64,000 nt of DNA, taken from NCBI GenBank assembly GCA_027314025.1, contig DAHVCP010000064.1, positions 62,001-126,000 on the forward strand, read 5' to 3'. The stretch comes from Acidobacteriota bacterium (lineage in GTDB: Bacteria; Acidobacteriota; Terriglobia; Terriglobales; SCQP01). Shown in pieces: positions 54,546-63,798 of this stretch; the stretch's first letter is position 1, and the number at the start of each line of letters is the position of its first letter. The translations under genes and the position numbers were made by a program. The notes below the pieces were generated by a model, which worked only from the letters and a program-made list of their open reading frames with translations, had not been told where the DNA came from and made no database searches.

Positions 54546-55538
54546 ATGGGCACCGCCAGGGACATGATCGCGCTCCTGCGCAGCCACGCACGGGGCGACG
54601 ACGGCGAATTTTACGCCAGGGCGATGCAGGTGGCCGCCCGCGAGGCCCGGCTGGGGCACCAGCGCGTGGCCTCCGAGCTGAAGGCGGCGATTGACGAGGC
54701 CAAGGCGCAGAGGCCAGGCGGCGGCGGCCTGCTGGTCATGCAGCCGCGGCCGGAGCTGGCGGGGCTCGTTTCCGTGTCCACACCGGACCTCCGCCTGTCG
54801 GCTATGGTATTAGCGAAGGAGACGCGGGAACGGTTGCAGCGGATCGTGCTGGAGCAGCGGCAGGCGCGCAGGCTGCGGGAGAAGGGGCTGCGCCCGCGCG
54901 GCCGGCTCCTACTGCTGGGTCCGCCGGGAACCGGGAAAACAATGACTGCCGGCGCGCTGGCCGGCGAGCTGCACCTACCGCTATTAACCGTCCTGCTAGA
55001 GGGCGTGATCACGAAGTTCATGGGTGAGTCCGCGTCAAAGCTGCGGGTAATTTTCGACGCGATGGCGCACACATCTGGCGTTTACCTCTTTGACGAGTTC
55101 GACGCCATCGGCGCGCGCAGGGACCAGCGGAACGACGTCGGCGAGGTGAGGCGGATCCTCAACTCTTTCCTTCAGATGATGGATTCCGCCGAGTCGCCGG
55201 GCCTGATCATCGCAGCAACGAACCACCCGGATCTGCTGGACTCCGCCCTGTTCCGCCGCTTCGACGACGTCATCGAGTACCTGCTCCCAAGCCGCCCCGA
55301 AGCCGGGGAGGTCATCCGGAACCGTCTGGCGGGGTTCCCGACGGGGCCACTCGACTTCGGCACCGCCGCGGAGGCCGCGGATGGGCTCTCGCAAGCAGAC
55401 ATTGCACGCGCCTGTGACGAGGCGGCAAAGCTGGCGGTATTGGGCGGCGCAGAGACGATTCGGGAGTCCGATCTGTTGGCTGCGATCGAGGAGCGGCGTC
55501 GCGCTTACCGTCCCGGCGCGGGTGGCGGGAGAAGCTAG
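54546..55538 (+). CDS. AAA+ ATPase of an IetAS-like pair
   Basis: A 330-residue AAA+ protein. Residues 1-65 are a helical N domain; Walker A is GPPGTGKT (125-132), Walker B LFDEFD (181-186), sensor 1 has Asn226 (IIAATNHPD) and an Arg finger lies in RRFD (237-240). The pore-loop/FtsH-like region VITKFMGESASKLRVIFD suggests a protein-remodelling ATPase. The next gene, a subtilisin-like peptidase, starts 3 bases after its stop, the gene order of ietA-ietS. Start chosen at ATG 54546. Regulating or feeding the protease is inferred from the pairing. Confidence 0.82.
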   Translation: MGTARDMIALLRSHARGDDGEFYARAMQVAAREARLGHQRVASELKAAIDEAKAQRPGGGGLLVMQPRPELAGLVSVSTPDLRLSAMVLAKETRERLQRIVLEQRQARRLREKGLRPRGRLLLLGPPGTGKTMTAGALAGELHLPLLTVLLEGVITKFMGESASKLRVIFDAMAHTSGVYLFDEFDAIGARRDQRNDVGEVRRILNSFLQMMDSAESPGLIIAATNHPDLLDSALFRRFDDVIEYLLPSRPEAGEVIRNRLAGFPTGPLDFGTAAEAADGLSQADIARACDEAAKLAVLGGAETIRESDLLAAIEERRRAYRPGAGGGRS

Positions 55539-55540
55539 CG

Positions 55541-57949
55541 TTGCCGAGTGGACCGGAGCGCCTGCACCTGCCGCTTCCGCCGCCCGGGCTGCGCACGAAG
55601 TTCCGGGCGAAGGGCGGCGGCGGCCGGCCGGGCCCCCCAGAACGGGACCGCGTCGCTCACGCGGCGCGCATTCGCAGCGAGCTGAGGGCAGCGGTCGAGA
55701 GGGCTGCGCCGGCTGCCGAGAACAACTACCTCGCCGTCCGGCTCTCCACCGAGGATCCGGAAGTGCTGGCGAGCCTCGGTTCCTCGGGCGCCGAGCTGGC
55801 CGCCGTTCTTCCGGCGGGGGGCGGCGACCTGGGCGTCGCCGCGACGGTGATCGTCCCTGCGGGCCGCGCGGAGGCGTGGCTGGAGGGGAAACTGAGTGCG
55901 TACGAAACGAAGGAAACAAAAAAGGGCCGGCCGAGGAATGAGCGGCTGATCGCCAACGTCGAGTCGCTCGCCTTCGCCGGGCCCGAGGATATATTCACGG
56001 GCCGCCCCGGGGACTTTCCGGCGGGCGCCGGCCCGACCTGGTGGCAGGTGTGGCTCGACAGGGACAAGCATTCCGACGCCCGTGGGGCCGCGGGGCGCTT
56101 CGGGGTACACGTCGCGGGTGGTAGCGAGCTTCAGTTTCCCGACAGCGTTGTGGTTCTCGCCCGGGCCACGAAGGACGCGCTTGCTGAATGGATGCGGTCA
56201 ACCGGTGCGGTCCACGAGTTGGCGCTCCCAGAGAACCCCGCGATTCTGGGCCTGGACCAGCGGGAGCAAGCGGGGCTGGCCGACGACCTCAGGGCTCGGC
56301 TACGCCCACGACTGGGGGACACGGCGGTTTGCCTGCTCGACGTTGGCGTAACCCGCGGCCATCCCCTGCTCACGCCAGCGGTGAACCAGGGCGACGTCCA
56401 CGCCTATCTGCCCGCCTGGCCGGTGGACGACTTGGCTGGCCCGGCACCGGGCCACGGCACGGGCATGGCGGGCCTCGCCCTCTTCGGCGATTTGCGTCCG
56501 CTGCTTGCGGGAGGGCTGATCCCGCTTACGCACCGGCTTGAGTCGGTCCGCATTCTTCCCCCTACCGGCCAAAATCACCCGGAGCAGTATGGCGCGATTA
56601 CGCGAGAATCCGCCGCGAGACCCGCGGTGGCCCATCCGCAGCGGCGACGGATATTTTGCATGGCGGTCACCGACAAGACCGGGCAGGCCAACGACGGGTT
56701 CCCGACTGCGTGGTCGGGTACCGTTGACCAGTTGTGCTTCGGCAGCGGCGACGGGGCGAGGTTGTTCATCCTGTGCGCCGGCAACAGGCGCACGGCCGCA
56801 AATTACCCGGCGGGGAAAGACCTTGACCCGGTTGAGAGCCCGGCACAGGCGTGGAACGCACTCACCGTCGGGGCGTTCACCGAGAAAGACCAGATCGGGG
56901 CCGACCCCAGCTACGCGGGCTGGCTGCCCGTGGCGCCCCCCGGCGGCCTCTCGCCGACAAGCCGCACGTCGGTGCCATGGACGGGTTCCAGGGTCGCGCC
57001 GATTAAGCCGGACGTCGTTATGGAGGGGGGTAATTATGCCACAGACGGCACGGCGATCGACCCGGCTGACAGCCTCCAGCTCCTCACCGCCCGGCCTCAG
57101 GGGTCGGGCGGCGCACCGTTCGGTACTTTCGGCGACACCAGCGGCGCCGCAGCGCTGGCGGCGCGCCTCGCGGCGCAGGTTTGGGAGAGATACCCCGACT
57201 ATTGGCCAGAAACCGTGCGCGGCCTCGTCGTGCATTCCGCCTCGTGGACGCCGACCATGGCGGCCTCCGCCGGGACGACCATGGCCTCCCGCGAGCTCAC
57301 CCTCCGGCGCTGTGGATACGGCGCGCCCGATCCCCAGCTTGCGATGTCCAGTTTTGCCGACGAGGTGACGCTGGTCGGCCAGCACGCCCTCCAGCCGTTT
57401 ACCGCCGAGGGGAAGGCGGGCGATATGGTGTTATACAAGCTGCCCTGGCCGGCGGCTCATCTACGGGAGCTGGCTGGGCTGCAGGTGCAACTCCGCGTGA
57501 CGCTTTCTTACTTCATCGAGCCCAAGCCGGGTCGGCGGGGCGGTTTCGGCAAATACCAATATCCGTCGCACCAACTTCGCTTCGAGCTCAAGCGCTCCGA
57601 TGAGACCGAGGCGCGGTTTAATTCCCGCGTCAACCGGCTGGCGGATAAGGTGAAGGACGGGCCGGAGGGTGAGCCGTGGAGCTACGGGAAGCTGCGCAAC
57701 CACGGCTCGATCCACTCCGACATCTGGGAGGGCGACGCGGCCGCCCTCGCGCGGCGCGACCTCCTTGCCGTCTTTCCGGCGTCCGGCTGGTGGAAAATGG
57801 CTGCGGAGGGGGCGGTGCGAACGCGGCTCGCGAGATACGCGCTCATCGTTTCCCTGCGCGTGATCGAGCCGGTTGCCGCCAGGGTTGACCTTTACGCGGA
57901 GGTCGAGAACGTGATCAAAGCCCCAATCGCCGTCCCGGTCGATGGCTAG
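55541..57949 (+). CDS. Subtilisin-like (S8) peptidase of an IetAS-like pair
   Basis: An 802-residue protein. The N-terminal 255 residues are a family-specific region; the S8 domain carries Asp267 (CLLDVGVTRGHP), His305 (PGHGTGMAG) and Ser534 (FGDTSGAAALAARLA), with oxyanion Asn415 (LCAGNRRTA). A beta-rich C-terminal domain follows (about 600-802). There is no signal peptide, so it acts in the cytoplasm. The start is TTG at 55541, 2 bases after the ATPase stop, with GGGAGA upstream. The ATPase + subtilase pair matches the IetAS anti-phage system by architecture; function here is inferred. Confidence 0.85.
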   Translation: MPSGPERLHLPLPPPGLRTKFRAKGGGGRPGPPERDRVAHAARIRSELRAAVERAAPAAENNYLAVRLSTEDPEVLASLGSSGAELAAVLPAGGGDLGVAATVIVPAGRAEAWLEGKLSAYETKETKKGRPRNERLIANVESLAFAGPEDIFTGRPGDFPAGAGPTWWQVWLDRDKHSDARGAAGRFGVHVAGGSELQFPDSVVVLARATKDALAEWMRSTGAVHELALPENPAILGLDQREQAGLADDLRARLRPRLGDTAVCLLDVGVTRGHPLLTPAVNQGDVHAYLPAWPVDDLAGPAPGHGTGMAGLALFGDLRPLLAGGLIPLTHRLESVRILPPTGQNHPEQYGAITRESAARPAVAHPQRRRIFCMAVTDKTGQANDGFPTAWSGTVDQLCFGSGDGARLFILCAGNRRTAANYPAGKDLDPVESPAQAWNALTVGAFTEKDQIGADPSYAGWLPVAPPGGLSPTSRTSVPWTGSRVAPIKPDVVMEGGNYATDGTAIDPADSLQLLTARPQGSGGAPFGTFGDTSGAAALAARLAAQVWERYPDYWPETVRGLVVHSASWTPTMAASAGTTMASRELTLRRCGYGAPDPQLAMSSFADEVTLVGQHALQPFTAEGKAGDMVLYKLPWPAAHLRELAGLQVQLRVTLSYFIEPKPGRRGGFGKYQYPSHQLRFELKRSDETEARFNSRVNRLADKVKDGPEGEPWSYGKLRNHGSIHSDIWEGDAAALARRDLLAVFPASGWWKMAAEGAVRTRLARYALIVSLRVIEPVAARVDLYAEVENVIKAPIAVPVDG

Positions 57950-57970
57950 TGCCTGCGCGCCGCCGCGGCG

Positions 57971-60900
57971 TCAGACCTTGAGCGTGTCGCCGTCGCGGGC
58001 GAAGAGCTGGTAAAAGACGGGGTAGATAAAGAAGCCCAGGAGCATGGGCATCAGCATGCCGCCGACGATGACGATGGCGAAGGGCCGCTGGCTGTCGGAG
58101 CCGATGTTGAAGGAGGTGGCGGCGGGCAGCAGGCCCAGGCAGGCGACCAGGGCGGTCATCAGGATGGGGCGCAGCCGGAGCATGGCCGCCTCATGCGTGG
58201 CGTCGGCGATGTTTTTGCCCTCCAGGCGCAGCTGGTTGGCGTAGCTAACCATGATGACGGCCATTTCGGTGGAGACGCCGAGCAGGGCCAGGAAGCCGAT
58301 GCCGGAAGAAACGCTGAACGGCGTGTGCGTGAGCTTGAGGGCCAGAATGGCGCCGATGGGCTCGGTGAGCACGACGCTGAGGAAGACCGCCACTGGGAAC
58401 TTGACGTTGCCGTAGAGCGAGAACAGGATCAGGAAGATCAGGGCCAGGGCCAGCGGACCGACGACGGAGAGCTGTTTTCTGGCGGCGACGTACTCGCCGT
58501 ATTCGCCGCCCCAGGTGACGTGATAGCCGAAGGGCAGGCGCACCTGCCGGCGCACCGCCTGCTGCGCGGCGGCGACGGCGTGGGCCAGGTCGCGGCCGAC
58601 CACGCTGTACTGCACGCCGATGTAGCGCTGGCCATTTTGGCGGTAGATGAAGGAGGCGCCGTTTTCCTCCTTGATGGTGGCGATCTGGTCCAGCGGAATC
58701 AGCCGCCCGCCCGGGTCGGCGACCTGGAGCTGGCTGATGGCCTGCGCGCTCCGGCGGTATTTGGGCTCCATGCGGACCACCAGGTCGAAGAGCATTTCGC
58801 CCTGGATGACCTGGGTCGCCGCCTGGCCGCCGATGGCGGCTTGGATGACGTCCTCGGCGTCGGCGATGCTGATGCCGTAGCGCGCCGCCTTGCGGCGGTC
58901 AATGCGGATCAACAGGCTAGGTTGGCCCAGCTCGCGGATCACCACCAGCGAGGTGAAGCCGCGCACATGCGCCAGCACCTGCTTGATTTGCAGCGCCTTG
59001 CGCTGGAGGACCTGCAGGTTCGGGCCGTAGATCTTGACCGCCAGGGCGCTCTTCAACCCGGTCAGCGCCTCATCCACCGCATCCTCGGCGGGCTGGGTGA
59101 AGTTGACAATGATGCCGGGGAAGGCGGAGAGCCGCTGCCGCATGTTGGCGACCAGCGCCTTCTTGTTGTGCGCCACGCTCTTTTGCCAGCTGGGGTCGTT
59201 ATAGGGGCGAAGGCCGACGAAGAATTCGTCGTTGAAAAAGCCGGTGGAGTCGGTGCCGTCGTCGGGGCGGCCCAGCTCGCTGCCAACGTAGGTGACCTGG
59301 GGATAGGAGCGAAGAACCGCGCGGATCTGGGGCGAGATCTTGGCGGCTTCGCGCCAGGAGATGGAATCCGGCATGGTGGCGCGCACCCACAGCGCGCCTT
59401 CATCCAAATGGGGCATGAACTCGCCGCCAATGGAGGGCACCAGCGACATGGTGGCGGCGAAGAGCACGACCGTGCCGCCGACCATCATCCAGGGATGCTT
59501 CAGCGCCCAGCGCAGGCGGCCGGCGTAGAAGCGCTTGATCCACTCGAAAACGCGCGTGCTCTTGTCCTTGGCGCCGTGCGTGAACCAGAAGGAGGTCAGC
59601 ACCGGCACCAGGGTGAGGGTGACGGCCAGGGCGCCGATCAGCGCGAAGACCATCGTGTCGGCCATGGGATGGAACAGCTTGCCCGAAGGGCCGGTGAGCG
59701 CGTAGATGGGCAGATAGCCGGCGATGATGACGGCGACGGAATAGAAAATCGGACGGTCCACTTCCTTGGCCGCCGATGCGATCACCTCGAAGAGGTTGTA
59801 GTCCGTGCCCTGGCGCTCGCCCAGTTCTCGGAAGATGTTCTCCATCATGACGACGGTGCCGTCAATGATGACGCCGAAGTCTATGGCGCCGATGGAGAGC
59901 AGATTGGCGCCGATGCCCTCGCCGTGGAGCAGGATGAAGGAAAACAGCAGCGCCAGCGGGATGGTGATGGAGACGATGACCGCGGCGCGGAAGCTGACCA
60001 GGAAAAACAGCAGGACGATGAAGACCAGGATCAGGCCGCGCAGCAGATTGCCCTCGATGGTCTGCTGCGTCAGGTGGATCAGGCCGATGCGGTCGTAAAA
60101 GGGCAGGACCTTGACGTCCGGAGGCAGCAGCCCGTGGTTGAGGCGGTGCGTGAGGGCCTCGACGCGATGCAGCACCGTCTGGGTCTGATCGCCGGTGCGC
60201 ATCATGATGACGCCTTCGACGGCGTCATTGTTGTTTTGGAAGCCGTATTCGCCCAGCCGCGGGGCGTGGCCGATGACCACCTTGGCGACGTCCTTGATGT
60301 AGACCGGGACGCCGTCGTGGCTGCCGACGACGATGTTGCGGATGTCCTTGCGGTCGCGGACCAGGCCGATGCCGCGGACGTAGTAGAACTGCCCGCCGCG
60401 GGAATAGAAGCCGCCGCCGGTGTTGGCGTTGTTGGCGGCGAGGGCCGCGTCCACCTGGGCCACGCTCAAGCCGTAGCCGTAGAGCTTGGTGGGGTTGAGC
60501 AGCACCTGATATTGCATCACCGTGCCGCCGAAGCCGCTGTCATCGGCGACGCCGGGAAGGGATTTGTAGTCGCGCGACAGCACCCAGTCCTGGATGGTCT
60601 TCAGCTCCTGCGGCGAGCGGTCGGGGCTTTCGACCACGTAGCGGTAGATCAGGTCGCTGGGGCTGGAGTTGGGCGACATGGTGGGCACCACGCCGGCCGG
60701 CAGCGAGGCCTCCATCATGCGGCGGTAGGCCAGATCGCGGGCCCAATAGACGTCCGTGCCGTTCTTGAAGGTCAGGGTCACGTCCGACAGGCCGTACAGC
60801 GAGATCGAACGCATGTACACCATGTGCGGCGTGGCGTTGAAGGACAGCTCGATGGGCAGCGTCACCAGCCGCTCGACTTCCTCGGCGGCGTGGCCCGGCC

Positions 60901-61057
60901 ACTGGGTGATGATCTCGACAATTGGCGGCGAAAGGTCGGGATAGGCGTCCAGCGGCATGCGGCGGAAGGAGATGATGCCGCCGGTGGCGACCAGCAAGGC
61001 GATCAGGATCACCATGAAGCGCTGGCGGAGGGCGAGTTGAACCAGGCGGTGGATCAT
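57971..61057 (-). CDS. Heavy-metal efflux RND pump (CusA/CzcA family)
   Basis: A 1028-residue inner-membrane RND transporter. RFMVILIALLVATGGIISFR at the N terminus, RMPLDAYPDLSPPIVEIITQ, ALAANNANTGGGFYSR, the helix-4 segment GAIDFGVIIDGTVVMMENIF (Asp and Glu of the HME proton relay) and LTEPIGAILALKLTHTPFSV near the end are typical of HME-RND proteins. Export of Cu+, Ag+ or Co2+/Zn2+/Cd2+ by proton antiport is expected; the metal cannot be told. It is the last gene of a three-gene operon, 28 bases after the adaptor. Confidence 0.94.
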   Translation of the reverse strand: MIHRLVQLALRQRFMVILIALLVATGGIISFRRMPLDAYPDLSPPIVEIITQWPGHAAEEVERLVTLPIELSFNATPHMVYMRSISLYGLSDVTLTFKNGTDVYWARDLAYRRMMEASLPAGVVPTMSPNSSPSDLIYRYVVESPDRSPQELKTIQDWVLSRDYKSLPGVADDSGFGGTVMQYQVLLNPTKLYGYGLSVAQVDAALAANNANTGGGFYSRGGQFYYVRGIGLVRDRKDIRNIVVGSHDGVPVYIKDVAKVVIGHAPRLGEYGFQNNNDAVEGVIMMRTGDQTQTVLHRVEALTHRLNHGLLPPDVKVLPFYDRIGLIHLTQQTIEGNLLRGLILVFIVLLFFLVSFRAAVIVSITIPLALLFSFILLHGEGIGANLLSIGAIDFGVIIDGTVVMMENIFRELGERQGTDYNLFEVIASAAKEVDRPIFYSVAVIIAGYLPIYALTGPSGKLFHPMADTMVFALIGALAVTLTLVPVLTSFWFTHGAKDKSTRVFEWIKRFYAGRLRWALKHPWMMVGGTVVLFAATMSLVPSIGGEFMPHLDEGALWVRATMPDSISWREAAKISPQIRAVLRSYPQVTYVGSELGRPDDGTDSTGFFNDEFFVGLRPYNDPSWQKSVAHNKKALVANMRQRLSAFPGIIVNFTQPAEDAVDEALTGLKSALAVKIYGPNLQVLQRKALQIKQVLAHVRGFTSLVVIRELGQPSLLIRIDRRKAARYGISIADAEDVIQAAIGGQAATQVIQGEMLFDLVVRMEPKYRRSAQAISQLQVADPGGRLIPLDQIATIKEENGASFIYRQNGQRYIGVQYSVVGRDLAHAVAAAQQAVRRQVRLPFGYHVTWGGEYGEYVAARKQLSVVGPLALALIFLILFSLYGNVKFPVAVFLSVVLTEPIGAILALKLTHTPFSVSSGIGFLALLGVSTEMAVIMVSYANQLRLEGKNIADATHEAAMLRLRPILMTALVACLGLLPAATSFNIGSDSQRPFAIVIVGGMLMPMLLGFFIYPVFYQLFARDGDTLKV

Positions 61058-61085
61058 CGCAATCGGCGGGGGTACGGGTGGGGGA

Positions 61086-62297
61086 TTAATCCTGCAATTG
61101 GCTGGCGAACTGAATGAAGATGGCGCCTTGGGCCAGCACGCGGTCGCCGGGCTTCAAGCCGCCGAGGATCTGGGTACTGCCGTTCTGGCTGGGGCCAATG
61201 TCCACCAACCGGCGGCGGAACTGCCCGCGCTGGGCGGTGGCGAGGTAAACGAACGGATGGTTGACGTTGTCGCGCAGGATGGCGGAGTTGGGCACGGTGA
61301 GGGCGTGGGCAATGCGGCCGGCGCGCACCACGGCGGTGACGAACATTTGGTTCTTCAGCCGGGCGCCGGGATTGGCGGTGACGATGCGCGCCTGCACGGT
61401 GCGGGTTTTGGGGTCCAGGGTGGCGCCGATGTAGGAGATGCGGCCGTGGAAGACGCGGCCAGGATAGGCGCTGGCGGTGATCGCCACGGGCTGGCCGACG
61501 GCGATGACGCCGAGCTGGCGCTCATAGACGTGCACCTGCACCCAGACGCTGCCCATGTCGGAGATGGTGAACACCTGGCTGCCGGCGGAGACCAGCTGGC
61601 CGGGGGCGACATCGCGCGCCACCACCATGCCGGCGATCGGCGCCACCACGGGCAGCACCGGCGAAGCCTGGCCGCTGACGCGGGCGGGATCGGTGATGCC
61701 CAGCACGTGCAGCGCGGCGATGGCGTTTTGCAGCGCCGCATCGGCCTGCGCTTGGCTGGCCTGCGCCTGCTCCAGCGCCTGCTGGGCAATGGCGTGGTGT
61801 TCGTACAAATCCTGGGCGCGGCGCTCGTTCTCGCGCGCCAATTGCGCCGCGGCCTTGGCCTTCAGATACGCCGCCCGCGCGCCGGAATAATCCGGGCTGC
61901 GGACTTCCAACAGCGGCTGGCCGGCGCGAACCCATTCGCCGGGCACGGCCAGGATGCGCCCCACCGGGCCGCCCACCGGCGTCAGCACCGGCGTGGTGCG
62001 GAATTGGTTGTACTCCACCGTGCCCGGCAGTTGCAGCGTGCGGGTGATGGTCGTCGGCGCGATGGTGACCACCTGCAAATGGCCCCATTGGTTGCGCGGC
62101 ACGGTGAACAGCGAGGGATGCACGTTGGCCGCGGCGGCCGTGGTGGTGGCGGTGAAGGCGGGGGCGGCCTTGGCGTCGTGGCCGCAGCCGGCCAGGAGCA
62201 GCCCGCACGTGGCGGCCAGCGCGGCGGCCAAGATGGTGGTCAGAGCCGGCGGCGCGCGGCGGCCGGCGGGCCTCGGGTTGCGGTAGGGCTGGGTCAT
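61086..62297 (-). CDS. RND efflux periplasmic adaptor (HlyD/CusB family)
   Basis: A 403-residue lipoprotein (lipobox LAGC, Cys38). A coiled-coil hairpin (AAYLKAKAAAQLARENERRA, then ALEQAQASQAQADAALQ) lies between lipoyl/barrel-like strands (GGPVGRILAVPGEWVRAGQP; GMVVARDVAPGQLVSAGSQV) as in membrane fusion proteins. It links the RND pump to the TolC-like protein. Its ATG overlaps the preceding gene's stop in ATGA (62294-62297). It lacks the Met-rich N terminus of CusB that binds copper. Confidence 0.93.
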   Translation of the reverse strand: MTQPYRNPRPAGRRAPPALTTILAAALAATCGLLLAGCGHDAKAAPAFTATTTAAAANVHPSLFTVPRNQWGHLQVVTIAPTTITRTLQLPGTVEYNQFRTTPVLTPVGGPVGRILAVPGEWVRAGQPLLEVRSPDYSGARAAYLKAKAAAQLARENERRAQDLYEHHAIAQQALEQAQASQAQADAALQNAIAALHVLGITDPARVSGQASPVLPVVAPIAGMVVARDVAPGQLVSAGSQVFTISDMGSVWVQVHVYERQLGVIAVGQPVAITASAYPGRVFHGRISYIGATLDPKTRTVQARIVTANPGARLKNQMFVTAVVRAGRIAHALTVPNSAILRDNVNHPFVYLATAQRGQFRRRLVDIGPSQNGSTQILGGLKPGDRVLAQGAIFIQFASQLQD

Positions 62298-63688
62298 GGT
62301 AAGTGCCTCGTTCCCGCCATCTCCATCAATTGCTCCCGCGCCAGCATGTAGGCCGCCAGCGCCCGGCGGTAGGCCAGTTCGGTGCTGCGGTAGCTGCGCT
62401 CGGCGTCGAGAAAGTTCAGCAGGCTGACCGCGCCCCGGGTGTAGGCGTAGGAGCTGATGCTGCGCGATTCCCGCGCCTGCTTCAGGTAGCCGCTTTGGTA
62501 GAGCTGCACCACCCTGGCGCCCGTGCGCGCGGCGTCATAGGCCCGGCTCACCTGCATCAGCGCCAACTGGCGGGCGGCGTCGGCCATGTCCCGCGCCCGC
62601 AGGCGGGCGTAGGCGGCGTGCTCGATGTTGCCCTGGTTGCGGTTGAACACGGGGATCTGCATGTTGAAGGTCAGACTGCCGGTGTTGGCCGCGCTGACGT
62701 GGGTGTAGCCGAAGGTCACGGTCAGGTTGCGCTTGCCATTGGCCTTGGCCAGCAAATATTGCCCGCGCGCCGCGGTGATGCCCTGCCGGGCGGCGCGCAG
62801 GTCGGGCCGGTTCTTCAGCGCCAGGGCGCGATAATCGTCGGCGGCGCCGTGCAAGGGGGTGAATACCAGATGGCCGATGACGTGGAAGTTCCGCGCCAGA
62901 GCGGCGTCACCCACCGCCGCCCGCAGGCTGGCGCGGGCTTGCACCAGGTTCAGTTGCGCCGAGGAGACGTCGGTCTGGAATTGCAGGCGCTGGAGCTTGA
63001 TCTTCAGGTAATCGCCTTCGCTGATTTGGCCCGCTTGGTAGCGGGCACGGGAGACCTGGATGGTTTGGTTGAAGCTTGCCAGGTCGCGGCGCGCGAAGGC
63101 CAAGGTGGATTTGGCCAGCAACACGGCCACGAACTGCTGCGCCACCTGAAAGCCGAGGCGGCGGCGGACGTCGGCGACGTCGGAGCGGGTGACGGCGGTG
63201 ACCTCCTGGGCGGCTTGCATGCGCCGCTGGCGCTTGCCGCCGCGCTCGAAGGTGTAGCCGACCAGCGCGTCGAATTCGGAGGAATTGTTCAGGAAGGCCC
63301 GGTTGAATTTGTCCGGATCGAAATAGGGGACGAACAGCGCGTCCCAGGTGAACACCGGGTTGGGGCGGAGTGAGGCGGTGATTTGATTGGCCTCGGCTTC
63401 CGGAACGGCCATGGCGTCGGCCCGCAAGCTGGGGTTGAAGGCCAGGGCCAAGGCGATGGCTTGGCCCAGCGTCACCTGGCGCGCCGGCGTGGCCGGCAGC
63501 GGCGGCCGCGGGAATGGTGCCGGCTGCGCGGCGGCGGGCAGGCCCAGGGCAGCGACGGTCGGCGGGATGCCGGCGCGCTGGGAGCCGCCATGGGATGGCG
63601 GCGTGAGCGCCAGCGCCGGGAGGGCGCCGGCCAGCAGGACGCCGGCGAACACGGCGCGGGCGCATCGGAACCGGGGGAAGAGCGGCAT
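62294..63688 (-). CDS. TolC-family outer-membrane efflux protein (CzcC-like)
   Basis: A 464-residue protein with a signal peptide (AVFAGVLLAGALPALA) and a Pro/Ala-rich linker, then two repeats of the TolC fold (VTLGQAIALALAFNPSLRAD; YRALALKNRPDLRAARQGI). It provides the outer-membrane channel of the tripartite pump. The ATG at 63688 is chosen because the signal peptide begins there; the frame is open much further upstream but shows no similarity. First gene of the three-gene operon. Confidence 0.9.
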   Translation of the reverse strand: MPLFPRFRCARAVFAGVLLAGALPALALTPPSHGGSQRAGIPPTVAALGLPAAAQPAPFPRPPLPATPARQVTLGQAIALALAFNPSLRADAMAVPEAEANQITASLRPNPVFTWDALFVPYFDPDKFNRAFLNNSSEFDALVGYTFERGGKRQRRMQAAQEVTAVTRSDVADVRRRLGFQVAQQFVAVLLAKSTLAFARRDLASFNQTIQVSRARYQAGQISEGDYLKIKLQRLQFQTDVSSAQLNLVQARASLRAAVGDAALARNFHVIGHLVFTPLHGAADDYRALALKNRPDLRAARQGITAARGQYLLAKANGKRNLTVTFGYTHVSAANTGSLTFNMQIPVFNRNQGNIEHAAYARLRARDMADAARQLALMQVSRAYDAARTGARVVQLYQSGYLKQARESRSISSYAYTRGAVSLLNFLDAERSYRSTELAYRRALAAYMLAREQLMEMAGTRHLP

Positions 63689-63798
63689 CTTGGGATGGGC
63701 ACGACCGGTCCGAGCACAACAGAAGCGCCCGAACGCCAGATACTGGGACGGATGATTCCGGAGTCGGGTTTCAGCCAACCTTAAGGTTCGCCGGCCGC

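Noticed and set aside
58193-61117. A plus-strand open frame of over 900 codons opposite the RND pump
   Set aside because: His/Asp/Gly/Gln-rich antisense translation with no family features; the minus-strand RND gene is certain.
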